Source: Oscillospiraceae bacterium
GTDB lineage: Bacteria > Bacillota > Clostridia > Oscillospirales > Acutalibacteraceae
Direction: 5' to 3'
Assembly: GCA_021640185.1 (NCBI GenBank)
Contig: JAJXDX010000005.1
Coordinates: 10,548 to 16,856 of the forward strand
Length of the DNA stretch: 6,309 bases
How positions within the stretch are numbered: position 1 is the stretch's first letter; each line of letters starts with the position of its first letter. Below the pieces are notes generated by a model, which was not told the DNA's origin, made no database searches, and saw only the letters and a program-made list of their open reading frames with translations. Both the position numbers and the translations under genes were made by a program. Shown in pieces: positions 1-6,309 of the stretch.

Positions 1-2303
1 AAACGAAAACCGGCCTGCCGTGCTCCGCCGGCGAGCATCGGCTGCCCCTGTGCGCCGTGCGCGAGGAGCTGACGCTCTACGCGGTGCGGCTGGTCCCGCA
101 TCGGGATCTGCCGTCGTATGCCGCCTACCGCGCGGCAAGCGGCGATGCCCCGTCGGCCGGAGCTTTCTCCCATACTTACGAGGCGGAGCTGTTCGACCGC
201 CGCTCTCATCCGGAGATCGCGCTGTCCTTCGACCGCTCCTCCGCCGCCGTTACGCCGAACGATCCGGCCGCCGTGTGCTACAACATCGTCGGCGGCACGG
301 GCTGGGCGTCGCCCGGCCAGTGGCTCAGCTGGTCGGTGGAGGTGCCGCAGGACGGCTATTATGCGCTGGACTTCGCCTATCGCCAAAACACCGTGCAGGG
401 GCAAAGCTCCGGGCGCAGCGTGCTGATCGACGGCGTCTGCCCGTTCGCCGAGGCACAGACGCTGTCTTTCCCCTTCAGCTACGGTTTCTCCACCGTGACA
501 TTGACGGCGGACGGCAGTGAGGCACCGGTGTATCTTACCGCCGGCCGGCATGAGCTTACCTTGCTGACCGTCACGCCGGAAAACGCGCAAACGATCCGTG
601 CGCTCTCCGCGCAGCTGCAAACGCTCAACGGCCTGTATGCCAAGATCGTGCGCATCACGGGCGAAGCGCCGGACAGCTACCGCGACTACGGTCTCAAAAC
701 CGGCATCGCCGGGCTGACCGATACGCTCACCGGCAGCGCCGACGCGCTGGACGCTTTGGCACAGCGCCTGATCGGCGCGCATGAGCAGACCAGCAGCGCC
801 GCATCGCAGCTCGATCAGCTGACGGATCTGCTGCGCACGTTCGCCGCCCGTCCGCGCAAGATCCCGCAGCGGCTGGGCGATCTGCGCTCACAGCTCAATA
901 CGCTGTCCGCGCTGATCTCCTCTCTCGATACCCAGCCGCTGGAGCTGGACAGCCTGACCGTGCGCGCGGCCGATACGCCGCGTCCGGCGCGGCGGGTCTC
1001 GGCCGGGGAGGCGTTCATCTTCCGCCTGCGCAGCTTCCTGTCGTCCTTCTTCACGGATTATCAGGCCGCATCCGGCACGGGCGAACCGCTCGATATTTGG
1101 GTGACCGCCAACGCGCTGGGTACCTTCGGCTTCGCTACCGGACGGGAGCAGGCGCAGATCGTGCTGCAGCTCGCGCGCAGCGGCTTCGCGGCCGAAACGG
1201 GGATCGGTGTGCAGATCTCGCTGATGGACAGCAGCGTGCTGCTGCAGGCGCTCGTATCCGGCAAGGGCCCGGATGCCGCCCTCTTCGTGCCGGAGCTGAC
1301 GCTGTCTAACCTGTATTTCCGCAACGCACTGGAGGATCTCGGCACGCTCCCGGACTTTGCACAGATCGGCGCCCGCTTCCTGCCCTCGGCGCTCACGGCG
1401 CTGTCTTACGGCGGGCGGACGTACGCTCTGCCGGAGGTGCAGATCTTCGATATGATGTTCTGCCGCACGGACGTGCTGGCCGAATACGGCCTGCAGCCGC
1501 CCGAAACGTGGGACGATTTTTACGCCGTGCTCAATAAGCTGCAAAAAAACGGGATGCAGGCCGGCATCGGCGAATCGCAAAAGACCTACGAGACGTTCCT
1601 TTTCCAAAACGGCGGCGAACTCTACCGTCCGGATCTTTCCGGCACGGGCCTGACGGATGATGCCGCCGTGCGGGCGTTCACGCAGTGGACGGACCTGTAC
1701 GGCGAGCTGGGCGTGCCGGTGTCGTTCGATGCGCTCAACCGTTTCCGCTCCGGTCAGGTGCCGGTCGCGATCGCATCGGCCGCGTTCTATAACAGCCTGA
1801 CCGTCGGCGCGCCGGAGATCGGTGGCCTGTGGACGATGTCTCCCGTGCCCGGCACGCGCCGTGCCGACGGCACGGTCGACCATACCGAAAGCTGCAGCGT
1901 CAGCGGCGCGGTCGTGCCTGCGGCCGGCCGGCGCACGGCGGACGCGCGCCGCTTCGTGGAGTGGTGGACGCGCGACGGCGTGCAAAGCGCCTTCGCCGCC
2001 GAATGTGAGGTGCGCTTCGGCCTGTCGGCTCGGTATTTCCCCGCCAACGTGCAGGCGATGGACGGGATGTCGTGGAGCGCGGCGGAGCTGGCCGTGCTCG
2101 GCGCACAGCGAAGCGTCGTGCGCGGCGTGCAGCAGTCACCCGCCGCCTATTTCCTGTTGCGCAATTTGTCCAACGCCTTCCGCCGCGTGGTCTATCAGGC
2201 GGAGCTGCCGCGCGATGTCATCTTCCGCTACGCCCGCGAAACGGACGACGAGCTTGCCCGCAAAAGGGAAAAACTGCGCCTGACGCCGCAGCAAGGAGAG
2301 TGA
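1..2303 (+). CDS. Large multidomain extracellular solute-binding protein (sugar ABC importer), 5' partial
   Basis: The frame is open to the window edge (first full codon at 3), so the start, signal peptide and probable lipobox lie upstream; about 766 codons are visible. The first ~45 residues, with an AGEHRLPL strand and then LPSYAAYRAA, look like the end of a beta-sandwich carbohydrate-binding-like module. A second such module spans about 165-575 (YEAE start, GWASPGQWLSW, YRQN, a second AGRHELTL strand). A helical, coiled-coil-prone linker follows at about 580-1085 (LNGLYAKIVRITGEAPDSYR is its clearest motif). The family-1 solute-binding domain begins near 1089 (LDIWVTANALG) and contains GPDAALFVPE, YALPEVQIFDMMFCRTDVL and PPETWDDFY, typical of CUT1 sugar receptors. 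The tail after about 2100 is helical and charged. Inferred role: capture of an oligosaccharide or glycan fragment outside the membrane and delivery to the two permeases downstream. The receptor domain is well supported; the sugar is unknown. Confidence 0.88.
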   Translation, partial: TKTGLPCSAGEHRLPLCAVREELTLYAVRLVPHRDLPSYAAYRAASGDAPSAGAFSHTYEAELFDRRSHPEIALSFDRSSAAVTPNDPAAVCYNIVGGTGWASPGQWLSWSVEVPQDGYYALDFAYRQNTVQGQSSGRSVLIDGVCPFAEAQTLSFPFSYGFSTVTLTADGSEAPVYLTAGRHELTLLTVTPENAQTIRALSAQLQTLNGLYAKIVRITGEAPDSYRDYGLKTGIAGLTDTLTGSADALDALAQRLIGAHEQTSSAASQLDQLTDLLRTFAARPRKIPQRLGDLRSQLNTLSALISSLDTQPLELDSLTVRAADTPRPARRVSAGEAFIFRLRSFLSSFFTDYQAASGTGEPLDIWVTANALGTFGFATGREQAQIVLQLARSGFAAETGIGVQISLMDSSVLLQALVSGKGPDAALFVPELTLSNLYFRNALEDLGTLPDFAQIGARFLPSALTALSYGGRTYALPEVQIFDMMFCRTDVLAEYGLQPPETWDDFYAVLNKLQKNGMQAGIGESQKTYETFLFQNGGELYRPDLSGTGLTDDAAVRAFTQWTDLYGELGVPVSFDALNRFRSGQVPVAIASAAFYNSLTVGAPEIGGLWTMSPVPGTRRADGTVDHTESCSVSGAVVPAAGRRTADARRFVEWWTRDGVQSAFAAECEVRFGLSARYFPANVQAMDGMSWSAAELAVLGAQRSVVRGVQQSPAAYFLLRNLSNAFRRVVYQAELPRDVIFRYARETDDELARKREKLRLTPQQGE
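2293..2298 (+). promoter_or_regulatory. Ribosome binding site of the first permease gene
   Basis: AAGGAG lies inside the last codons of the solute-binding protein gene. It is 7 bases from a GTG at 2306 and 10 bases from the ATG at 2309. Both starts are in frame and differ by one residue, so the site limits the start to these two codons and excludes the far longer upstream open frame. Confidence 0.7.
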
Positions 2304-2308
2304 CCGTG

Positions 2309-3205
2309 ATGCAAAAACGCAAAAGCTTCCTTCGCCGCTACGGCAACGATTATTTCTTCCTTGCCCCGTGGCTGCTGGTGTTCGTCGGCTTCACCGTGAT
2401 CCCGATCGCGCTGGCCGTCGGCTTCAGCTTCACCGATTTCGATATGGTGCAGCTGCCGCATTTCGTCGGTGTGGATAACTATCTGCAGCTGTTCCTCGCC
2501 GATGATATCTTCATCAAAGCATTGGTCAATACGCTGTATTTCGCCGTGATCACCGGCCCGCTCGGCTACCTGCTCAGCTTCGTCATCGGCTGGCTCATCA
2601 ACGATCTCGGCCGCGTGCCGCGCACGATCCTGACGTTTTTGTTCTATTCTCCCAGCCTGCTCGGCGCGTCATACACGATGTGGCTCTATTTCTTCAGCGG
2701 CGATAACTACGGCCTGCTCAACAGCGCTCTGCAGGGGCTCGGCCTGACCGACGCGCCGATCCAGTGGCTGACCGACTCCAGCTATGATATGTTCACCGTG
2801 ATCGTCGTGGTGCTGTGGGGCAGCATGGGTACGGGCTTTCTGTCCTTCGTCGCCGGCTTCCAGTCGCTCAACCGCTCGTATTATGAGGCGGGCGCGATCG
2901 ACGGGATACGCGACCGCTGGCAGGAACTGTGGTACATCACCCTGCCGCAGATGCTGCCGCAGCTGCTGATCGGCGCGGTGCTGACGATCTCCGGCTCGTT
3001 CGCGATCGGTGCGCAGTGCTCCGCCCTGACGGGCTTCCCCAGCACGGACTATTCCACCCACACGCTCGTGCTGCATATCCAGGACTACAGCGCTACCCGG
3101 CTGGAGATGGGCTACGCCTCGGCCGTGGCGGTGGTGCTGTTCGTCATCATGGTCGTGTCATGGACGCTTGTGGATCGTGGCATCCGGGTGTTTTCGGACG
3201 AATGA
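2309..3205 (+). CDS. Sugar ABC transporter permease, MalF/UgpA type
   Basis: This is an inner-membrane subunit of a CUT1 carbohydrate importer, 298 residues, a normal length for the UgpA/LacF group that lacks the large MalF periplasmic loop. About six hydrophobic segments are visible (roughly residues 16-40, 72-98, 107-129, 160-182, 216-238, 267-289). The ATPase-coupling EAA loop is clear at residues 192-213: YEAGAIDGI, a charged stretch, then ITLP, with the invariant Gly and Leu-Pro. The N-terminus (RRYGNDYFFLAPWLLVF) is standard for the family. I chose ATG 2309; GTG 2306 is an equally permissible start adding one residue. It begins five bases after the solute-binding protein stop, consistent with translational coupling, and should pair with the permease at 3242. 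The substrate cannot be read from the permease sequence. Confidence 0.95.
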   Translation: MQKRKSFLRRYGNDYFFLAPWLLVFVGFTVIPIALAVGFSFTDFDMVQLPHFVGVDNYLQLFLADDIFIKALVNTLYFAVITGPLGYLLSFVIGWLINDLGRVPRTILTFLFYSPSLLGASYTMWLYFFSGDNYGLLNSALQGLGLTDAPIQWLTDSSYDMFTVIVVVLWGSMGTGFLSFVAGFQSLNRSYYEAGAIDGIRDRWQELWYITLPQMLPQLLIGAVLTISGSFAIGAQCSALTGFPSTDYSTHTLVLHIQDYSATRLEMGYASAVAVVLFVIMVVSWTLVDRGIRVFSDE

Positions 3206-3217
3206 GCGCCGCGGCGC
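3206..3217. repeat. 12-base perfect palindrome between the permease genes
   Basis: GCGCCGCGGCGC reads the same on both strands and starts at the base after the stop codon of the first permease gene, just before the Shine-Dalgarno of the second. As RNA it would give only a four-pair stem with a four-base loop, and no U-tract follows, so it is not a terminator. It may be chance in GC-rich DNA, a small translation-tuning hairpin, or a site for a dimeric protein. Confidence 0.4.
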
Positions 3218-3220
3218 AAG

Positions 3221-3232
3221 AAGGAGGGAGGA
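3221..3232 (+). promoter_or_regulatory. Tandem overlapping Shine-Dalgarno for the second permease
   Basis: AAGGAGG (3221-3227) overlaps a second GGAGG (3227-3231). The first is 14 bases from the ATG at 3242, which is long, and the second is 10 bases away, which is acceptable. The second copy is therefore the more likely functional site. Confidence 0.6.
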
Positions 3233-3241
3233 CCTTCCGCT

Positions 3242-4090
3242 ATGGCTAACAAACGATCGACCAGATCTCGCATCGGCAACGGCGCCGCCTTCCTGTTTTT
3301 GCTGCTGATGGGGGCGTTCATCATCCTGCCGATCTACTATAACATCATCAACGCCTTCAAGCCGATCGGCGAGCTGTTTCTGTTCCCGCCGCGCTTTTTC
3401 GTCTACCGGCCGACCCTGTCGAACTTCGTCGATCTGCTGCGCGCGCAGACGCAGTCGCTCGTCCCGGCGGAACGGTACGTGTTCAACAGCGTTTTCCTCA
3501 CCGTCGTGTCCACGGCCGTCTATGTGCTGATCGCCTCCATGGCGGCGTTCCCGCTCGCCAAGCACCGGTTCCCCGGCAAGCAGATCGTCACGCGCGGCAT
3601 CGTTTTCGCCATTCTCTTCCGCCCGGAGGTCACGGCGCTCCCCCAGTATATGCTGATGGCGAAGCTCGGCATCCTCGATACGTTCCTCGCGCTGCTGCTG
3701 CCGCTGCTGGCCGGCTCGTTCGGCGTGTTTTTGATGATGCAGTTCATGTCCTCGCTGCCGGACGATATCCTCGAGGCCGCACAGATCGACGGCGCAGGCG
3801 AAAAATATGCGTTTTTCCGGATCGTTCTGCCGTGCGTCAAGCCCGCGCTGCTGACGCTGACGATCTTCACCTTCGTCAGCAGCTGGGCGACGACGGGCAG
3901 CACCTTCATCTATAGCGAGCAGCTCAAGCTGCTGCCCACGATGATCGCGCAGCTCGGCTCCGCCGGGCTGATGAACGCCGGGATCGCGGCAGCCGGGACG
4001 GTCGTGCTGATGCTCCCGCCGATCCTCGTGTTCGTGTTCTGCCAAGGCTCGGTCATCGAAACGATGACCTATTCCGGCATCAAATCGTGA
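3242..4090 (+). CDS. Carbohydrate ABC transporter permease, MalG/UgpE type
   Basis: This is the second membrane subunit of the importer, 282 residues, a usual length for MalG/UgpE/LacG proteins. The early segment (FIILPIYYNIINAFKP) matches the family signature in which the first helix is followed by a short N-S/A-F-K-like element. Roughly six hydrophobic segments occur at residues 14-36, 81-106, 115-137, 146-168, 199-221 and 245-268. The EAA coupling loop is at residues 178-197: EAAQIDGAGE then FFRIVLP, with the conserved Gly and Leu-Pro. The C-terminus TYSGIKS resembles the short conserved end of MalG proteins. It lies 36 bases after the first permease, with which it should form the transmembrane heterodimer. 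No ATPase gene follows, so an ATPase encoded elsewhere is expected. Confidence 0.95.
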   Translation: MANKRSTRSRIGNGAAFLFLLLMGAFIILPIYYNIINAFKPIGELFLFPPRFFVYRPTLSNFVDLLRAQTQSLVPAERYVFNSVFLTVVSTAVYVLIASMAAFPLAKHRFPGKQIVTRGIVFAILFRPEVTALPQYMLMAKLGILDTFLALLLPLLAGSFGVFLMMQFMSSLPDDILEAAQIDGAGEKYAFFRIVLPCVKPALLTLTIFTFVSSWATTGSTFIYSEQLKLLPTMIAQLGSAGLMNAGIAAAGTVVLMLPPILVFVFCQGSVIETMTYSGIKS

Positions 4091-4102
4091 TGTGTGCGGG
4101 GA

Positions 4103-4108
4103 GAGGAG
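4103..4108 (+). promoter_or_regulatory. Ribosome binding site deciding the start of the propeller gene
   Basis: GAGGAG lies 8 bases before ATG 4117. This favours 4117 over the in-frame upstream candidates GTG 4087 and ATG 4090, which overlap the end of the permease gene and would put a non-hydrophobic leader before the signal peptide. Confidence 0.75.
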
Positions 4109-4116
4109 CGACCGAC

Positions 4117-5595
4117 ATGAAAAAGATCATCGCCGCGGCAGCCGCGCTCATGCTAGGCCTCGCCGCGCTGTCGCCTGTCGCCGGACAGGCGCTCAGCTTC
4201 GGCGGCTCGTATATGTACGATGCCGACGGCCGATCTTATCGCGCACCGGCGTTCTACCGCGCCGAGGACGCGGTGTATGGGCAGCAGATGGGCGCGGGCG
4301 CGCTCGACCGTCCGCAGGATCTGTTCGTCGCCGGCGAAGGAGACGGTGCGCAGATCGTGATCGCCGATACGGGCAACGACCGCATCGTCGTCACCGATGC
4401 CGCATGGCGGGTGCAGCCTCTGATCGAAGGCGGCATCGATGCGGCCGGACAGCTCTCGCCGCTGTCCGAGCCGCACGGTGTCTGCGTCGGCGCGGACGGT
4501 CTGCTGTACATCGCCGATACGGGCAACGAGCGCGTGATCGCGCTCGACGGCGACGGCCGGATCCGTCGCGAGCTGCGCGGCGAGGGACTGACCTCCGTCA
4601 ACGAGAACTTCCGTTTCAAGCCGCGCAAGGTCGCGGCCGACCGGGACGGCAGCGTTTACGTCGTTTCGCCGGATATCTATCAGGGCATCGTCCGCTTCGA
4701 GGCGGACGACAGCTTTGCCGGCTTTTTCGCTCCGAACGAGATCGAGGTCACCCTCGCCGTGCGCATCGCCGAGATGTGGAAGGAGCGCTTCAGCGAGGAG
4801 CAACAGGACAAATTGGAAAAAACACTGCCCCAGCCGTATAATAACCTTTATCTGGCGGCCGACCGCTTCATCTATACGACGGCCGAGAACGTCGCCAAGG
4901 GCAGCGAGATCAAACGCCTCGGTGCGCTCGGCGTCAACACGCTGCGCACGCCGCGCGGCGGCACCGACAGCGTCGCCTTCGGCGACCGGGAGAGCAGCTA
5001 CGAGGACGGCGCATTGGTCGAAAGCAGCTTCCTCGATGTCCACTGCGACGCAGACGGGCTGATGTGTGCGCTCGACGGCACGCGCGGGCGGCTGTTCCTG
5101 TACGACGGCGAATGCGATCTGCTCGGCATCTTCGGCGGCAAGACCGCCTACGGCGGAACGCTGTCGGAGCCGGTGGCGCTGGACAAATGCGGCAGCCGCT
5201 ATCTGGTGCTGGATGCCGCCGCGGGCTGCGTGACGCCGTATGTGCCTACCGATCATGCCTGTGACGTGCTGGAGGCGTTGGCGGACTATGCCGCCGGGGA
5301 TTACGCCGCCTGTCGGGAAAAATGGATGCGGGTGCTCGATCGGGACGCGAATTATGTTCTGGCCCGGCGCAGTATCGGCCGTGCCCTGCTGCAGCAGGGC
5401 GACAGCGCCGCCGCCATGACGATGCTCAAGGCCGGCGATGACGAGCATTTTTATTCTCTGGCGCTCAAGGAACGGCGCAAGGTGCTGCTGCGCCGCTACG
5501 GCTGGCTGGTCTTGCCGGCGGCCGCAACGGCGGTGGCCATCCCGGCCGTCATCCGGCGAGGCCGCCGCAAACGCAAAAAGGAGGGCAAACGATGA
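4117..5595 (+). CDS. Secreted, membrane-anchored NHL-type beta-propeller protein with TPR-like segment
   Basis: The product is 492 residues. Residues 1-25 form a signal peptide (MKKII, an Ala/Leu-rich core, probable cleavage near AGQA). Residues about 65-377 carry propeller-like repeats. Two are clear NHL repeats, RPQDLFVAG with IADTGNDRIVV (65-92) and EPHGVCVGADG with IADTGNERVIAL (118-143). Weaker copies start near 168 (KPRKVAADRDGSVYVV), 303 and 351. Residues about 205-240 form a helical, charged insertion. Residues about 383-440 are TPR-like (ADYAAGDYAACREKWMRVL, then NYVLARRSIGRALLQQGDSA). Residues about 462-479 form one membrane helix, followed by a very basic tail (RRGRRKRKK), so the propeller and TPR should face outward. 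The fold is convincing; no catalytic residues are evident, so a binding, sensing or scaffold role is an inference. A gluconolactonase-like label would be over-reading. It follows the permease stop by 26 bases and overlaps the Yip1 gene. Confidence 0.85.
   Translation: MKKIIAAAAALMLGLAALSPVAGQALSFGGSYMYDADGRSYRAPAFYRAEDAVYGQQMGAGALDRPQDLFVAGEGDGAQIVIADTGNDRIVVTDAAWRVQPLIEGGIDAAGQLSPLSEPHGVCVGADGLLYIADTGNERVIALDGDGRIRRELRGEGLTSVNENFRFKPRKVAADRDGSVYVVSPDIYQGIVRFEADDSFAGFFAPNEIEVTLAVRIAEMWKERFSEEQQDKLEKTLPQPYNNLYLAADRFIYTTAENVAKGSEIKRLGALGVNTLRTPRGGTDSVAFGDRESSYEDGALVESSFLDVHCDADGLMCALDGTRGRLFLYDGECDLLGIFGGKTAYGGTLSEPVALDKCGSRYLVLDAAAGCVTPYVPTDHACDVLEALADYAAGDYAACREKWMRVLDRDANYVLARRSIGRALLQQGDSAAAMTMLKAGDDEHFYSLALKERRKVLLRRYGWLVLPAAATAVAIPAVIRRGRRKRKKEGKR
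4360..4529 (+). repeat. Two identical 20-base copies 150 bases apart within the NHL repeats
   Basis: The 20 bases at 4360-4379 are repeated exactly at 4510-4529, an offset of 50 codons. Both copies encode IADTGN plus the first bases of the next Asp/Glu codon. This marks the blade period of the propeller and is expected for a repeat protein; the unbroken nucleotide identity hints at recent duplication or gene conversion of this strand. Confidence 0.8.
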
Positions 5596-6287
5596 ACGAT
5601 CTGGCCAAGCTTGCCCGGTCGGCCCTGTATCAGGGCACGCAGGCCGCCCGTGCTCTGCGCGGCGGACTTCATGTGCGCAGTGACCAGTGGCGCACGCTGT
5701 TGCGTTTGCTGATCCACCCGATCGACGCGATGAACGACCTCAAATACGAGCATAAGGCCAGCGGCGCGATCGCCGCCCTGCTCGCGGTGCTGTTTTTCCT
5801 CGAACAGCTCGTCGCCGAAAGCGCCACCGGCTACCTCTTCGGCACACCGCAGGCACAGCGGCGCAGCATCTGGCTGATCATGGCATCCACTTTGGGTCTG
5901 CTGCTGCTGTGGGGCGTGTGCAGCTGGGCGGCATGTACGCTGTTCGACGGAGAAGGCCGCTTCGGCGAGATCTTGCTGATGACCGCCTATGCCCTGCTGC
6001 CGTGGGTGCTGCTGTCGCCGGTGGAAACGCTGCTGTCCAACGTCATCTCGCTCGACGGGAGCGCCGTGTTCTCCGCCGTGCGCCTGATCGGTGTCGGTTG
6101 GACGCTGCTGCTCGTGTTCCTCGGCATGATGGTGTGTCAGCAGTTCACGGTCAGTAAGACCGTCGCATTGACGGTCGTTTCGCTGCTCGGTATCGCGGCG
6201 CTGTTGTTTTTGGTGCTGCTGTTTTTCAGCATCACGCAGCAGATGGTGGGGTTCGTCAAGGATCTCATCACGGAACTGACGCTGTAA
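5592..6287 (+). CDS. Yip1-family integral membrane protein
   Basis: This 231-residue polytopic membrane protein has five hydrophobic segments at roughly residues 57-75, 92-118, 127-147, 160-182 and 189-213, after a basic cytoplasmic-looking N-terminus. Features matching the bacterial Yip1 (PF04893-type) family are the HPIDAMNDLKYEHKAS entry segment, the WAACTLFDGEGRFGEIL element joining helices 2 and 3, and the AYALLPW motif. Bacterial Yip1 proteins have no settled biochemical role. The start ATG 5592 overlaps the preceding stop as ATGA and has AAGGAGG at 5578-5584, seven bases upstream, so it is translationally coupled to the propeller gene. That coupling suggests similar amounts of the two proteins and perhaps a complex in the membrane, which is inference. 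The family call rests on motif recall rather than a search. Confidence 0.8.
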   Translation: MNDLAKLARSALYQGTQAARALRGGLHVRSDQWRTLLRLLIHPIDAMNDLKYEHKASGAIAALLAVLFFLEQLVAESATGYLFGTPQAQRRSIWLIMASTLGLLLLWGVCSWAACTLFDGEGRFGEILLMTAYALLPWVLLSPVETLLSNVISLDGSAVFSAVRLIGVGWTLLLVFLGMMVCQQFTVSKTVALTVVSLLGIAALLFLVLLFFSITQQMVGFVKDLITELTL

Positions 6288-6289
6288 GG

Positions 6290-6295
6290 AAGGAG
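6290..6295 (+). promoter_or_regulatory. Ribosome binding site of a gene starting at the window edge
   Basis: AAGGAG is 8 bases before ATG 6304, an ideal spacing, and lies 2 bases beyond the Yip1 stop codon. It indicates that the gene cluster continues past the window. Confidence 0.65.
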
Positions 6296-6303
6296 CGATA
6301 AGG

Positions 6304-6309
6304 ATGAAG
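6304..6309 (+). CDS. Start of a further gene in the cluster, only two codons visible
   Basis: ATG AAG (Met-Lys) follows a well-spaced Shine-Dalgarno and begins 16 bases after the Yip1 stop, the same close packing as the rest of the cluster. Met-Lys is a common opening of signal peptides, but two residues cannot identify a product. From memory of similar neighbourhoods, a DUF5696-type protein or a glycoside hydrolase would be unsurprising here; this is a guess to check against the downstream sequence. Confidence 0.5.

Noticed and set aside
57..59. GTG as the start of the solute-binding protein
   Set aside because: No Shine-Dalgarno precedes it, the frame remains open to the window edge, and the residues before it continue a beta-sandwich strand (AGEHRLPL). 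It is an internal Val codon.
888..1985. 365-residue open frame on the minus strand
   Set aside because: It is antisense to the solute-binding protein, with Arg/His/Gln-rich low-complexity translation typical of a GC-rich shadow frame.
2072..2308. Upstream extension of the first permease frame
   Set aside because: The extra ~79 residues overlap the solute-binding protein gene, are Arg-rich and do not resemble permease N-termini; a good Shine-Dalgarno points to 2306/2309.
3206..3217. Palindrome as an intrinsic terminator
   Set aside because: The stem is only four base pairs, no U-tract follows, and the next gene of the same importer starts 25 bases later.
3158..4045. 295-residue open frame on the minus strand
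   Set aside because: It is antisense to the second permease; the translation is a run of His, Arg, Glu and Gln with no fold signature, while the plus strand encodes an unmistakable permease.
4087..4116. Earlier starts GTG 4087 or ATG 4090 for the propeller protein
   Set aside because: They would add ten polar residues before the MKKII signal peptide, and the GAGGAG site at 4103-4108 is correctly placed for 4117.
4153..5448. 431-residue open frame on the minus strand
   Set aside because: It lies wholly inside the propeller gene and has an Arg/Ala/Gly/Val-rich composition without recognisable motifs. The plus frame shows a signal peptide, NHL repeats and a Shine-Dalgarno. Long antisense frames are expected in GC-rich coding DNA.
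1..6309. CRISPR array, tRNA/rRNA, insertion sequence, phage or toxin-antitoxin genes
   Set aside because: The window is almost entirely covered by five plus-strand genes of consistent composition; no spaced direct repeats, terminal inverted repeats, transposase or phage motifs, or RNA-gene signatures were seen.

Overview
The window is a single, tightly packed plus-strand gene cluster with no non-coding stretch longer than 36 bases. It is GC-rich throughout and nearly every gene has a strong AGGAGG-type Shine-Dalgarno sequence. The protein families are typical of Bacillota (Paenibacillus-like bacilli and high-GC gut Clostridia). I infer a GC-rich Bacillota member; a finer placement cannot be supported from this sequence. 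Nothing suggests a phage, plasmid, CRISPR locus, RNA gene or insertion sequence.

Layout: (1) from the window edge to 2303, the 3' part of a very large sugar-type solute-binding protein. It carries the end of one beta-sandwich module, a complete second one, a long helical linker and then a family-1 extracellular solute-binding domain. Its true start lies upstream. (2) 2309-3205, a MalF/UgpA-type permease. (3) 3242-4090, a MalG/UgpE-type permease. (4) 4117-5595, a secreted NHL-type beta-propeller with a TPR-like segment, a C-terminal membrane anchor and a basic tail. (5) 5592-6287, a Yip1-family five-helix membrane protein. (6) At 6304 a well-placed Shine-Dalgarno and ATG begin another gene, of which only two codons are visible.

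Genes 1-3 form a CUT1-type carbohydrate ABC importer without its own ATPase in the window; such systems commonly borrow a shared MsmX/MsmK-type ATPase. Genes 4 and 5 are translationally coupled (ATGA overlap) and follow the permeases without a visible promoter or terminator, so all five are probably one transcript. The recurring question is why a sugar importer is tied to a membrane-anchored propeller/TPR protein and a Yip1 protein. I recall similar neighbourhoods in Paenibacillus-like genomes, so the layout is probably a conserved but functionally uncharacterised envelope system rather than a one-off. The roles of genes 4 and 5 and the substrate are inference only.
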